From: JBDWFY01 sp964291365
GTDB lineage: Bacteria > Pseudomonadota > Alphaproteobacteria > Rhizobiales > Stappiaceae
NCBI GenBank assembly: GCA_964291365.2
Contig: OZ219989.1
Span: 2,728,001-2,792,000 of the forward strand
Length of the DNA stretch: 64,000 bases
Reading direction: 5' to 3'
The translations under genes and the position numbers were made by a program. The notes under the pieces were generated by a model. That model had not been told where the DNA came from. It worked only from the letters and a program-made list of their open reading frames with translations, and ran no database searches. Positions 1 through 9,100 of this stretch are shown here, in pieces; the first letter of the stretch is position 1; every line of letters starts with the position of its first letter.

Positions 1-92
1 ATACGAACTCTCTGTCTCCATTCAGCATACTCCTTCTCCTTTTCTTCAATAATATCTTCTGCTATATAAGTTCCTTTAATTATTTCTCTCAT
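1..92 (-). CDS. Start of an unidentified gene, cut by the left edge
   Basis: Thirty codons are visible, beginning MREIIKGTYIAED and continuing with a charged, Glu/Lys-rich stretch that looks helical. The start is well supported: ATG at 92-90 is preceded by a perfect AGGAGG at 105-100 with 7-base spacing. The stop codon of the upstream frame at 105-308 overlaps this Shine-Dalgarno, so coupling is possible. The rest lies outside the window. I do not recognise the family. Confidence 0.6.
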   Translation of the reverse strand, partial: MREIIKGTYIAEDIIEEKEKEYAEWRQRVR

Positions 93-99
93 TTTTTTA

Positions 100-105
100 C
101 CTCCT
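100..105 (-). promoter_or_regulatory. Strong Shine-Dalgarno AGGAGG
   Basis: Reads AGGAGG on the minus strand, 7 bases before the ATG at 92. It decides that a new gene starts here at the window edge. Confidence 0.7.
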
Positions 106-308
106 TAATTGGTGATTTCAAATTCAAAATCTTTACTATCACAAGAATATTTGAACTGTTTGGAATCAATGATAACTGTACCTTCAAGGTCACAGACAGT
201 CACATCTTCTAAGAATACTCCAATTACTCCTTGTATTTCCTCAAAACTCAACAACACACCTATGCCAAGGATAAGCCAGCAATAATTGCCAGTCAACCCC
301 TGTCGCAA
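105..308 (-). other. Open frame of 67 codons, doubtful gene or chimeric remnant
   Basis: The only available start at 308 is TTG, and the first 25 or so codons fall in the 3' segment shared by the tandem small-gene units to the right, so the frame's beginning is repeat-derived. Its second half (roughly 105-240) is not repeat-derived and has a plausible beta-rich composition ending in FEFEITN. It may be the 3' end of an older gene joined to the array by duplication. Nothing identifies it. Confidence 0.25.
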
Positions 309-344
309 AACTTATCCCAAACAGAATCTGAGATAACTCAATTT

Positions 345-536
345 TTACGAATCACCGGATTCTAAATCACTTGCTGCTTGTTCTGTTTTCGCTCTTTTCG
401 CTCGTTCCTCTCGATCTTTTATTACATCCGGATGATGTAATGGAGGGCGAGGACCTCTCTCGAATTCTTCCTTTGGAAGCCCAAATAGGGCATGAATCCA
501 AGTTCTTTTTTGTGGAATCGAAATTATTTTACCCAT
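345..536 (-). CDS. Small charged protein, cassette copy 1 (63 residues)
   Basis: Basic N-terminus, then a conserved core WIHALFG-PKEEFERGPRPPLHHPDVIK, a charged helix rich in Glu, Arg and Lys, and a tail SDLESGDS. There is no signal peptide or membrane segment, so it should be cytosolic. ATG at 536 is preceded by AAGGAG with 8-base spacing, and that site lies inside a leftover 3' tail of the DUF6338-like gene. Four paralogues lie in this window (797, 1178, 1594 and 28979). The family is not one I recognise. Its constant position behind the DUF6338-like coding tail suggests a partner of that membrane protein, which is inference. Confidence 0.7.
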   Translation of the reverse strand: MGKIISIPQKRTWIHALFGLPKEEFERGPRPPLHHPDVIKDREERAKRAKTEQAASDLESGDS

Positions 537-608
537 TTAATATTCTCCTTTCTTCGGTGAAAAAATCAATCCAAATATTATCATTTGGAAATGATAGGTA
601 TTTAGTTT
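529..608 (-). pseudogene. 3' tail of a DUF6338-like gene, unit 1
   Basis: Reads YLSFPNDNIWIDFFTEE followed by RRILNG and stop. It is nearly identical to the end of the intact protein at 1778-2512 but has no start codon and is preceded by stops. It overlaps the start of small gene copy 1 by 8 bases, as in the intact pair. Confidence 0.75.
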
Positions 609-796
609 AAATCTAAACCTCTAACGCAACAGCTTGAAAGTCAGCAGTCAATAACTTGTAACATTGCATCCATATTACGTGCACTCCATGCAATTACAGC
701 AGAGGTAATCTAGTGATAACCTCCAGACTACCCTTACTGCAATATTTGTCCCAAGCAGAAACTAAGATTACTCAACTCTTACAAGTCAACTGAATC

Positions 797-961
797 CTAG
801 CTAGTTACAGTTTGCGCAGACTTCAACCTCTTCTCTCTTTCATTTCGAGCCTTTATTACATCCGGATGATGCAACGAAGGACGAGGCCCCTTTTCGTAGG
901 CATCCTTAGGAACCCCAGTCAATATATCTATCAAATCTCTTTTTGTTTTAGCTATTGGCAT
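797..961 (-). CDS. Small charged protein, cassette copy 2 (54 residues), cut short by TAG
   Basis: Begins MPIAKTKRDLIDILTGVPKD and keeps the GPRPxLHHPDVIK core and the charged helix, ending QTVTS. It is too short for routine length cut-offs. ATG at 961 has AGGAG about 8 bases upstream. Aligned with copy 3, the TAG stop sits where TTG codes for Leu. The next codons (GAT TCA ... TAA) still match the family's Asp/Ser-rich tail and its stop. One substitution therefore removed the last six residues. It is the most diverged copy in the array and is closer at its N-terminus to the copy at 28979. Confidence 0.65.
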   Translation of the reverse strand: MPIAKTKRDLIDILTGVPKDAYEKGPRPSLHHPDVIKARNEREKRLKSAQTVTS

Positions 962-1055
962 CTAGATTTCTCCTATTTACTGTTAAAAAGTCAATCCAAA
1001 TGTTGTCTTTTGGAAGCAAAAGATGCGTAGTATAATACTCAATCACCAGACAGGT
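948..1055 (-). pseudogene. 3' tail of a DUF6338-like gene, unit 2
   Basis: In the right frame this reads YYTTHLLLPKDNIWIDFL and then a diverged end. It aligns with TTYLSLPNDNIWIDFF of the intact gene. It has no start codon and an upstream in-frame stop. It supplies the AGGAG before small gene copy 2. Confidence 0.7.
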
Positions 1056-1177
1056 CTACCAACCGGTAATAAAAATCAAGCATTCCACACACCTACGCTA
1101 AGGATAAACCAGCAATTGTAGTCAGTCAACCTCTGTCGCAAATATTGTCCCAACCAAAATCCGAGATAACTCAATTC

Positions 1178-1369
1178 TTACGAATCACCTGAATCCAAAT
1201 CACTTGCTACTTGTTCTGCTTTCGCTCTTTTCGCCCGTTCCTCTCGATCTTTTATCACGTCTGGATGTACAAGTGGAGGGCGCGGACCTCTTTCAAATTC
1301 TTCCTTTGGAACCCCAAATAAAGCATAAAGCCAAGTTCTTTTTTGTGGTATTTTTATCACTTTACCCAT
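1178..1369 (-). CDS. Small charged protein, cassette copy 3 (63 residues)
   Basis: Begins MGKVIKIPQKRTWLYALFG, then the KEEFERGPRPPLVHPDVIK core, a charged helix and the tail SDLDSGDS. I chose the ATG at 1369 because AAGGAG precedes it by 8 bases. A longer frame to 1450 starts at TTG and merely reads through the leftover DUF6338-like tail in the wrong frame. It differs from copy 1 at only a handful of positions. Predicted to be a soluble cytosolic protein of unknown function. Confidence 0.7.
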   Translation of the reverse strand: MGKVIKIPQKRTWLYALFGVPKEEFERGPRPPLVHPDVIKDREERAKRAKAEQVASDLDSGDS

Positions 1370-1463
1370 TATATATTCTCCTTTCTTCGGTGAAAAAATC
1401 AATCCAAATATTTTCATTTGGAAGCAAACGATGCGTGGTATAATTCTCAATTACCAGACAGGT
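1362..1463 (-). pseudogene. 3' tail of a DUF6338-like gene, unit 3
   Basis: Reads LVIENYTTHRLLPNENIW and then IDFFTEERRIYNG and stop, matching the last residues of the intact protein at 1778-2512. It has no start codon and is preceded by an in-frame TGA. The tail contains the Shine-Dalgarno of copy 3 (AGG AGA codons) and overlaps its ATG by 8 bases. Confidence 0.75.
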
Positions 1464-1593
1464 TCACCAACCGACCAACCAGCAGTTAAAATCATGCACT
1501 AAGCACACCTACGCTAAGGATAAACCAGCAATAATGACCAGTCAACTCTTGTCGCTAAATTTGTCCCAAACAGAAACCAAGATAACTTTATTC

Positions 1594-1785
1594 TTAGGTG
1601 TCATCTGAATCCGAATTAGTAGAAGTTTGTTTAGACTTCAACCACTCTTCCTTTTCTTTTTGGGCCTTTATTACATCCGGATGATGTAATGGAGGACGAG
1701 GACCCTTTTCAAAAAACTCCTTTGGAACCCCAAATAGGGCATGAATCCAGTTTCTTCTCTTTGGTATTATAATCACTTTACCCAT
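1594..1785 (-). CDS. Small charged protein, cassette copy 4, coupled to the DUF6338-like gene (63 residues)
   Basis: Begins MGKVIIIPKRRNWIHALFG, then KEFFEKGPRPPLHHPDVIK, a Lys/Glu-rich helix and the tail NSDSDDT. ATG at 1785 overlaps the last 8 bases of the DUF6338-like gene (ATGGGTAA). Its AAGGAG lies within that gene's last codons, so the two are probably translationally coupled. This is the only copy next to an intact partner, and so probably the ancestral arrangement. An ATG at 1833 in the same frame was rejected because it lies inside the partner gene without a ribosome site. Function unknown. Confidence 0.75.
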   Translation of the reverse strand: MGKVIIIPKRRNWIHALFGVPKEFFEKGPRPPLHHPDVIKAQKEKEEWLKSKQTSTNSDSDDT

Positions 1786-2512
1786 TATATATTCTCCTTT
1801 CTTCAGTGAAAAAATCAATCCAAATATTATCATTTGGAAGTGATAGGTATGTAGTTTCAGACTTAGAAATTAAAAAACTTTCAAAATCATGTACTTCAAC
1901 TCCTGACAAATGTAATTCACAAAAATTATCATGTTCTGAATATCCTTCAACCCAACCTGTAAAAATCAATTTTTTCTCTGAATCTCTTATACGGACAAAG
2001 CTCTTACTCTCAATTACCTTAGAGAAAATTTTTGTCAATAAGTTTCCTCCACTTAATTGCCCTGTCAACCTCGACCAATTTAGCACTCTCGCTACAAATT
2101 GAATTTCATGAATTACTAACTCAAACAACAAGAACATGAATGCAATCAATACTGCCCAACCAATATCATCCAAGCTTGCAATCAAATTAAACTCTTCAAG
2201 TACTCCTTTTGATTTAGATTCTCTACTAATTTCTTGAGTCTGTCCTTCGATTTCGGTAGTTGAGGTTTGATAATCTGTACCCAATATCGGTAACGGAAAC
2301 TCTTTGTCAATCGTATCATAGATTACCGCCAATGTCAAATAGGCCAATGTTGCGTAAATAAACACGAAAGTCATAGTATTGAATACAACTCCCTGACGAC
2401 CTGGTCCAAATGTTCTTGAAATCCAAGTTGGTAATATTCCAGGTGCAAGAATCGCAAAAATAAAAAATATCGCGCTCGCTAAACCAAATATAAACTCAAT
2501 GACACTCAACAT
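1778..2512 (-). CDS. DUF6338-like membrane protein (244 residues)
   Basis: Three hydrophobic segments (about residues 2-27, 44-65 and 118-142) are followed by a soluble C-terminal domain of about 95 residues. That domain has VRIRDSEKKLIFTGW, then CELHLSGVE, and ends LPNDNIWIDFF. This is the pattern I associate with DUF6338 proteins (membrane segments plus a small beta domain ending in an 'IP..DI..IEF' motif). The assignment is from memory and not certain. I chose ATG at 2512, which has AAGGA 7 bases upstream; the frame opens at TTG at 2530, which has none. The gene overlaps the small gene at 1785. Its 3' tail is copied in units 1-3 and a relative's tail survives at 29162-29318. Molecular function is unknown. 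Confidence 0.65.
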   Translation of the reverse strand: MLSVIEFIFGLASAIFFIFAILAPGILPTWISRTFGPGRQGVVFNTMTFVFIYATLAYLTLAVIYDTIDKEFPLPILGTDYQTSTTEIEGQTQEISRESKSKGVLEEFNLIASLDDIGWAVLIAFMFLLFELVIHEIQFVARVLNWSRLTGQLSGGNLLTKIFSKVIESKSFVRIRDSEKKLIFTGWVEGYSEHDNFCELHLSGVEVHDFESFLISKSETTYLSLPNDNIWIDFFTEERRIYNG

Positions 2513-3121
2513 CGTATTTTCCTTTTTCAAATTGCTTGAGTGGATTACGTAAAATATAAAATTAACTCACCTGATTGAATATAATATAGTTGATTTGATA
2601 GTGCAAGTAATTTTTTATTTTATTTTGATATTTTTTTCAATTGTTAAAAAAGTGCTTAATTTATGGCGATTTAGTGACAAACGACAATTGTGGATAACTT
2701 CCAAAATTTAAAAAAAATTTGCAATTGCAACCCAATTTTTTAGGAATCCGCTGCGTAGCGCACGCCATTCTTGTCAGAATGAATTTTTAATTTGTAGCAA
2801 GATTCCAAATTTGTATTCATTGTTGCAGGTTTTGTAATGGTAATAATGTATTTATCTCCCGAAATTTCGGTACTTTCTTAGTCTAGATGTCCACCGACTG
2901 TTATTTTAGCTACGAAGCGACACTTATTCTAATACTCACACATCATTTATTCTAACAATGTACACTGCCCCCGTTTCATTCCAGGTGCACAATAAAACAT
3001 ATAGAATCGAATGAGCAATTACACAAATTTTTCTCTAGTTTCAACAAAATTGCCAATTATAAATTTTAACACCCAATTCAAGAAACTCATCAAATTAGCT
3101 GTCTAATTCACACCTTACTTT
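2513..3121 (-). other. Intergenic stretch downstream of the 3662-residue adhesin gene
   Basis: I see no gene. It holds an AT-rich tract (2570-2660), a DnaA-box-like 9-mer TTATCCACA on the minus strand at 2697-2689, a perfect 12-base palindrome CCGAAATTTCGG at 2859-2870, and a weak match near 2664 to the intergenic element found at 14377 and 28631. I found no convincing hairpin-plus-T-run terminator after the adhesin stop. Confidence 0.5.
2578..2606 (-). promoter_or_regulatory. Possible promoter for the DUF6338-like/small-gene pair
   Basis: On the minus strand TTGCAC and TATATT are separated by 17 bases, 66 bases before the chosen ATG. The -10 matches 5 of 6 consensus positions and the -35 is weak. 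The surrounding sequence is very AT-rich, so chance matches are likely. Confidence 0.3.
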
Positions 3122-6100
3122 TCACCAAGTCAAACCACCACTTAAATTGAGCTGTTGTTGTTTCATTGCTCCATTGGCAATTTTACGTGTTCCTACGATT
3201 TCAACATTGAAGTTTGTACCAAGTGAAACACGACCACCAACACTAAAGAGATTTAGTTCCATTTGAGTCAATTCGAATTGATTATACGGTCTGAACCTTA
3301 CGTGACCATCAAGTAAATCTAGGCCATATCCCAATTCTGTTGTGATTCGATTTGTATTAAAGTTTTTGAAATCTCCGATTCTAAGCGGGTTAGTCTGACT
3401 TAAATTATTGTTCGAACTTAATGAATCACCACTTCCATAAGTAGGTGAGATACGAACCATAACACCTTTTTGGTCAAGATTATGATCATATTCTATTGAA
3501 CTATTTAAATGCCAGTTATGGACATGGCTATATTGGTCTAGCAAAAGGTATCCAGAACTCGCGATTGAGAAGCCAGTTGGAATACTAAGTTTGAATCCAC
3601 TTTCATAATCCATCCCCTTTACTGAATTCTCAGTTACTTTTTCACCATACATTCCAATTGAAAAATATGGTGAAAATGTTGAACCATTTTCAGTTTCAAA
3701 TTCTTTTGTTCCAGTCACCGCAAAGTCAAATTGATGAGAATTCGCTTCGGAGTCACCAATAATGATATTTTGTCCCAACAATTTTTGTTGCGTATAAAGC
3801 ACACTACCTTGCGCCGCCAATTTAATACCAAGATTTTCCATACTCTCTAAATTTTTAGCTAAATCAAATGCACCACCGACTGCAATAGACGCGTGTTGGC
3901 TATCCAATTGCTCTGATTCCATTCCTGATTGATTGACCAAAATTTCACCAATACCATAACCAATAGTTGCTTGAAATTCAGAATCACTTTGTAAAGACTT
4001 CCAACCAAAATATGGCGAAATCGTATTAGACGTTGACAAGATATTAAACTGTTCATCTGATGAGAAATCATAATCAAAATCCCCTTCATTCATTGCTACA
4101 CCAATTCCGAACAAGGAGTTTGATGTCAAATTTGAATCTAAACCTAAGTATCCAGAAGATAATTCACCAGTCCAATCGTTTGCTGTATTGCTGTCTGAGT
4201 GCAAAGATTGAAATTGACTTGACCCCCATGCAGTAATTGATCTATCTGGTACCAATCCAGCAGTCAAATCAAATGCAAAGGATGAGTAGTTGAGAAGCAT
4301 CTGCTTTAATGTTTCTTGCTTATTAACTAACTGACCAGTAACTTTTAACCAATCTTTGAATGAATTTGCCCCACCTAATCTTAACATATTCTTGCTATCA
4401 GATGCATTGAAACGTAAGCGGTCATTGGTATTTTGATAGACATCAACATTGATAGAGTGCATCATTTGCGGTAATACAGTATTCAAACCAGTCATAACTT
4501 TATCACGATACAACTCCCCATCCATTGAATCAATGACATTTACTATCGCGGTATTTTGCCTTGATGAAACCTGATAACCTTCACCCTCAAGTATTGAAAC
4601 TTGAATCGCACCATCCAACTCTGCAACTGAGTCATTGTTAGTTTCCAACTCGACAAATACACTTTGGTTCTCATTCATCGTAATTCGTACTGGTGGCATC
4701 TCACTCAAGAAATTTCCTTGTTGTGATACATCCAGATTCACCTTACCTACAATAGGAGCTGAAGCAAATAATTGAAATTGTGCCGTTCCTCCTTCAATTA
4801 TAGAGTCAGTTACTGCTCTGATGGATACAATTGGTTGTCCAGTAGAAGCATTTTCTTCCTCTTCACCAAATTGACTCTCAGGTAATATTGCTGACAGAAT
4901 GCTACTTACTACTGCATCTGCAACCGAAATCCTTTCTTCACCTGAAGTGTCATTGGAGCTAATCGGTTCAACCGTAATAACTGCAACATTGTCAAAGGAA
5001 ACATAGTCTGAATTTGCTAAAATTTGAACTGTTATACTACCAGTTTCAACCAAATTTGGACTATTCAAAATATTCAGCGATAAAGCATCATTACCACCAA
5101 TGGAAACCGTTTGTGGAACCCGCCATAAGTTTATTTCTCCTGCAACTGTAACTGCTAAATCAACTTGGATATTTGAATCTGGTGCAGGAATAACATTGAA
5201 CACAAATTCTGCTGTCTCACCTTCTTGAACTGTAGACCTTCTTGAACTTATAGCTACTACAGGTAACGGTGGCTGATTTTCGTCTCTAACTTGTACAGAA
5301 ACTAATTTCTCATCCTCCGAAACCGTATAATTTGCACCTTCCAAAATTGTTAACTTAATTTGACCTTGGTTTGTTTCATCAGAATTTAAATTTGAATCAA
5401 CCGTAACCGATGCAACCCCATCCGTACCTATTGAAACTGGATTTGTCGTAGAAAGTTCACCCAAATGACCAGTACCTGAGTCTTCTGCCACAAGTACCAC
5501 CGAAATTGGACTAGTTGGTGGTGGAAAAGCGGTTAAGACAACATCAAAACTTGATCCTTCAACAACACTAGAGATTTCATCTCTTACCGTAATTGAAATT
5601 TCTGGTACTTTGTTCACAATCTCAACATTGACTAAATTTTCTGTACTTGATACCGTATAGGTTTCATCACTATCTTCACCAATTGAAATTGATAATTGAC
5701 CATCATCCAAATTTGATTGCACCACATTGGTTATCACTTCAATTTCTATTGTACCATTGGGTCCAATTCTGGCAGGATTTTCGCTTGAGAACTCTTGAAA
5801 AAATTCTGAACCTAATTCGTCAACGATTAAAGTTACGTCGACAAAGTTGAGCGGATGTGGTGTTGTTTCAAGCAAAATTGAAAATCTTTTCCCCTCAATT
5901 ATTGGCTCATTATTCGGTAATGTAGAAATTGACACTTCAGGTACTACTTGATCTGCAATGCCAACATTAAGTTGCCCATTATTACCAATTGTGTAACTTT
6001 CATCACTACTCTCAATGACCGCGATGCTTACTTTTCCATGTTCTACAATTCCAGCAATAATAGTAGTATTTACAGTAATTTCTGCAGTTCCGGTAGATCC

Positions 6101-9100
6101 AATTGTTACTGGACTAGTTGCTGATAAATCACGAAAGTGTTCGGTGCCGCCATCATTTACAAAAAACATAACTTCAATAGGTGTAAGTGGTACCGGATTT
6201 GCTGTGAATTCAACGACAAAACTCTGTCCTTCTGTAACGCCTGTAGTGCTTTGCGGAGAAGAAACCGCTATGACTGGTGCAACACTATCTTTAATATTGA
6301 TCGTAAATGCCCGTTCTGTTGGTAGACTAGAAACTACAAACTCTTCACTGATCTCATCTACAAGTGAAATTTCAATTTGGCCATGTGCAACACTCTCGGT
6401 AACCAAATTCGTTGATACTGTGACTTCAGCTTCGCCATCTAAACCTATCTCAATTGGGTTAATGTTAAACCCAGAAAAATGACCTGATCCACTATCGTCG
6501 GCAGTCAATTGCACCATAATTGGATTCATTGGAGCTGGTGTTGAACGTATAAAAAATGAAAAATTGTCACCTTCATTAACTACCCCATCATTTATTGTAG
6601 TAACCAACGATACCACTGGTAATGCCGTATCACTAACCACAACCCTTATAGTGGTATCATCTGATTGTGAAGTCAATACATAGTCAGACTGATCACTACT
6701 ACTAAGTGAAACGTTTATCTTGCCATTTTGTTGAGAGTCCGTAATTTCATTTGTCAAAACTATAACATCAGTTCTACCATTAGTACCAACTTCAATCGGA
6801 TCTTGAAGTGATAACCCTGCGAAATGATTGGATCCTTGATCAGAAGCAGTAAGTTCAACAAATATCGGTGACAACGGAGCTGGAATTGCAAATATGGAAA
6901 ATGTAAAACTATTACCCTCTACGATGGTTTGTCCATTCATTTGCGATGAGATTGAAACCACTGGTTTGAACTTTTCATTAACAGAGACATTAACATGGTC
7001 CAACGACCCAATGACATATCCAGGGAGTGAATTGTCAGAAAGCGAAACTGTAACTTCGCCATTCCCAAATTGTTCAACTAAGTCATTCGTAACCACCGTG
7101 ATTTCAACTGAACCTGAAGTTGGCAACTCAACCACGTTTCCTGCTGAAAGATTAGCGAAATGACCTGTACCATTATCTTGTGCAGTTAAACTTACTTGAA
7201 TCGGAATAACTGGACTTGGGTTTGAGGTTAAACTCACCACAAAATTTTCACCTTCCTCAATACCCTCAGAACCAGTTTGAGTAGAAATTGATACTTCTGG
7301 TACAACCATATCTCTTACTAACACACGGATGGAACGGTCTGACAATGACGGAGCTACAGTGAAACCATCATTATTTGGATCATCAATTAAAATATCAATC
7401 TGTCCATGTTTTACCTCAGTTGTAATGGCTCTAGTTAACACCGTAACCTCAGTTGAACCATCCGTTCCAATGGTCACTGGATTGTTATATGGTGAAAACG
7501 ATTCAAGATGATCAGTTCCAGTATCCTGAGCAGACATAATTACCGCAATCGGTTCCAATGGAGAAGGTGTGGCACTTAACGTAAAGACAAAACTTGCTCC
7601 TTCATCAACAAAGCCACCATTTGAATCTGATGAAATTGACACGATAGGTTCGACGATATCTTTGATTTTAACTGAAATTTTATATTCACTTGTTGAGACC
7701 ACATAATTTGAGTCCGCTCGTCCGATAACGACAAAATCAATTTGACCATGTTGGACCTGTGAACTATCAATGTTAGTTGCTACAAATACGATTTGACTTC
7801 CCGACGTACCAATTGTGATTTCTTCTGTTTCTACCAAAGCATTTGTTTGTGGATTAAGTATTGAATAGCTGCCTAAATGATCGGTGCCAAAATCTGTTGC
7901 TGATAATTCTACTGTTATTGGAGCTTCAGGTGCTGGGGTTGCTGTTAATGTAAAGTTAATCCCATCACCTTCAGTGATAATTTCATCATTTAGTTGCGAA
8001 GTAATGGATACCACCGATGTTGTTGAGTCTTTGACCGCAACGCTAATTGAATTATCAGTCGTAGAAATTTGATACCCCGTTCCAGAACCTATTGTGATAT
8101 CTATGGTACCATCTAGATTATTTTCACTGACTGAGTTTGTTGCCACCGTGATTTCAACCGACCCAGATAACTTACCTGGACCAAATGTACTTATTGTGAC
8201 TGGACTTGATGTACTGATTTGACCTAAATGTCCACTTCCTGAATCAGTACCTGAAAATACCACTTCTACTGGGTCGGGTATAGATGGATCAGCAATTGAA
8301 GGTTGCAGAGGAAATGCAGTTACGGTAAACGAAAAGCTATCACCTTCAATGATACTCATTTTATTGACAGATGATTCAATCGATATAGTTGGCGTTGAAT
8401 CTAGGATTTCCACTACGATTTGACCAGCTGACTCAGACACATGATAATTGTTATCATCATCTGCTAATATTGCGATGGTAATTTGTCCATCATCAGTGCT
8501 AGTTGAATCAATGTTGGTCGCAGCTATTGTCACTTCAACCCGTCCGGATTCATTAATGATAACCGAATCGGAATTTGGGAATCCTAGAAAATGGCCGCTT
8601 CCATTATCTGATGCACTTAAATTTACTGTGATATCGTCAAGTGGTATCGGAGAAGCGGTTATTTCAAATGTAAATCCCCTTCCCTCATAAATTTCCGAAT
8701 CTGGTGCAACCATTGCTATCGAAACCCCTGGGATAACACTATCTTTTATTACTGTTGCAATTGAAGCGTGACTACTATCAACAGTATACTGATTATCTTG
8801 TGGTGCTTCAATGAATATTTCAATACGTCCATGGGCAATCTCTGATTGCACCAAGTTAGTGTGGGCTTTCACTGTTAAAGTCCCTGATGTACCTATCGTA
8901 ATCGGATTCGCAACCGCAAACTCTCGGAAATGATTCCCATTCTGATCGATAGTATAGAGATTTACTGCAATTGGAACCTCAGGAGCAGGTGTTGCTGTTA
9001 ATGTAAAGTTAAAGCTCTCACCTTCTACAATCTGTTGTTCATCAAAATCTGAGGTTATTGATATCGCAGGGATTGGAATATTGGTAATTGCAACAACAGA

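Larger units (their letters stand above)
251..1850 (-). repeat. Tandem array of four units: membrane-protein tail + small gene + shared 3' segment
   Basis: Four units of about 415 bp follow one another. Each holds about 75-100 bp matching the 3' end of the DUF6338-like gene, a small gene of 54-63 codons, and a 3' segment of about 85-110 bp. In units 1, 3 and 4 the 3' segment has recognisable common sequence (near 255-360, 1088-1196 and 1503-1612); in unit 2 (near 730-797) only its gene-proximal half is recognisable. Spacers of about 60 bp between units are not conserved. Units 2 and 3 resemble each other most upstream of the small gene. Small genes 1 and 3 are closest in protein sequence, and unit 2 is the most diverged. 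Confidence 0.85.

Noticed and set aside
1178..1450. Longer version of small-protein copy 3 (90 codons)
   Set aside because: It starts at TTG and reads the DUF6338-like tail out of frame. The ATG at 1369 has the conserved AAGGAG.
251..1850. CRISPR array or integron cassette array
   Set aside because: Units are 415 bp and coding. There are no short repeats with unique spacers, no cas genes, no integrase and no attC-like palindromes.
2746..2766. Short inverted repeat TGCG-TAG-CGCA as a terminator
   Set aside because: The stem is only 4 bases and no T-run follows on either strand.
6015..6482. Plus-strand open frame of 155 codons
   Set aside because: It is antisense to the EG repeats of the 3662-residue adhesin and its low-complexity Ser/Thr/Val protein mirrors the repeats.
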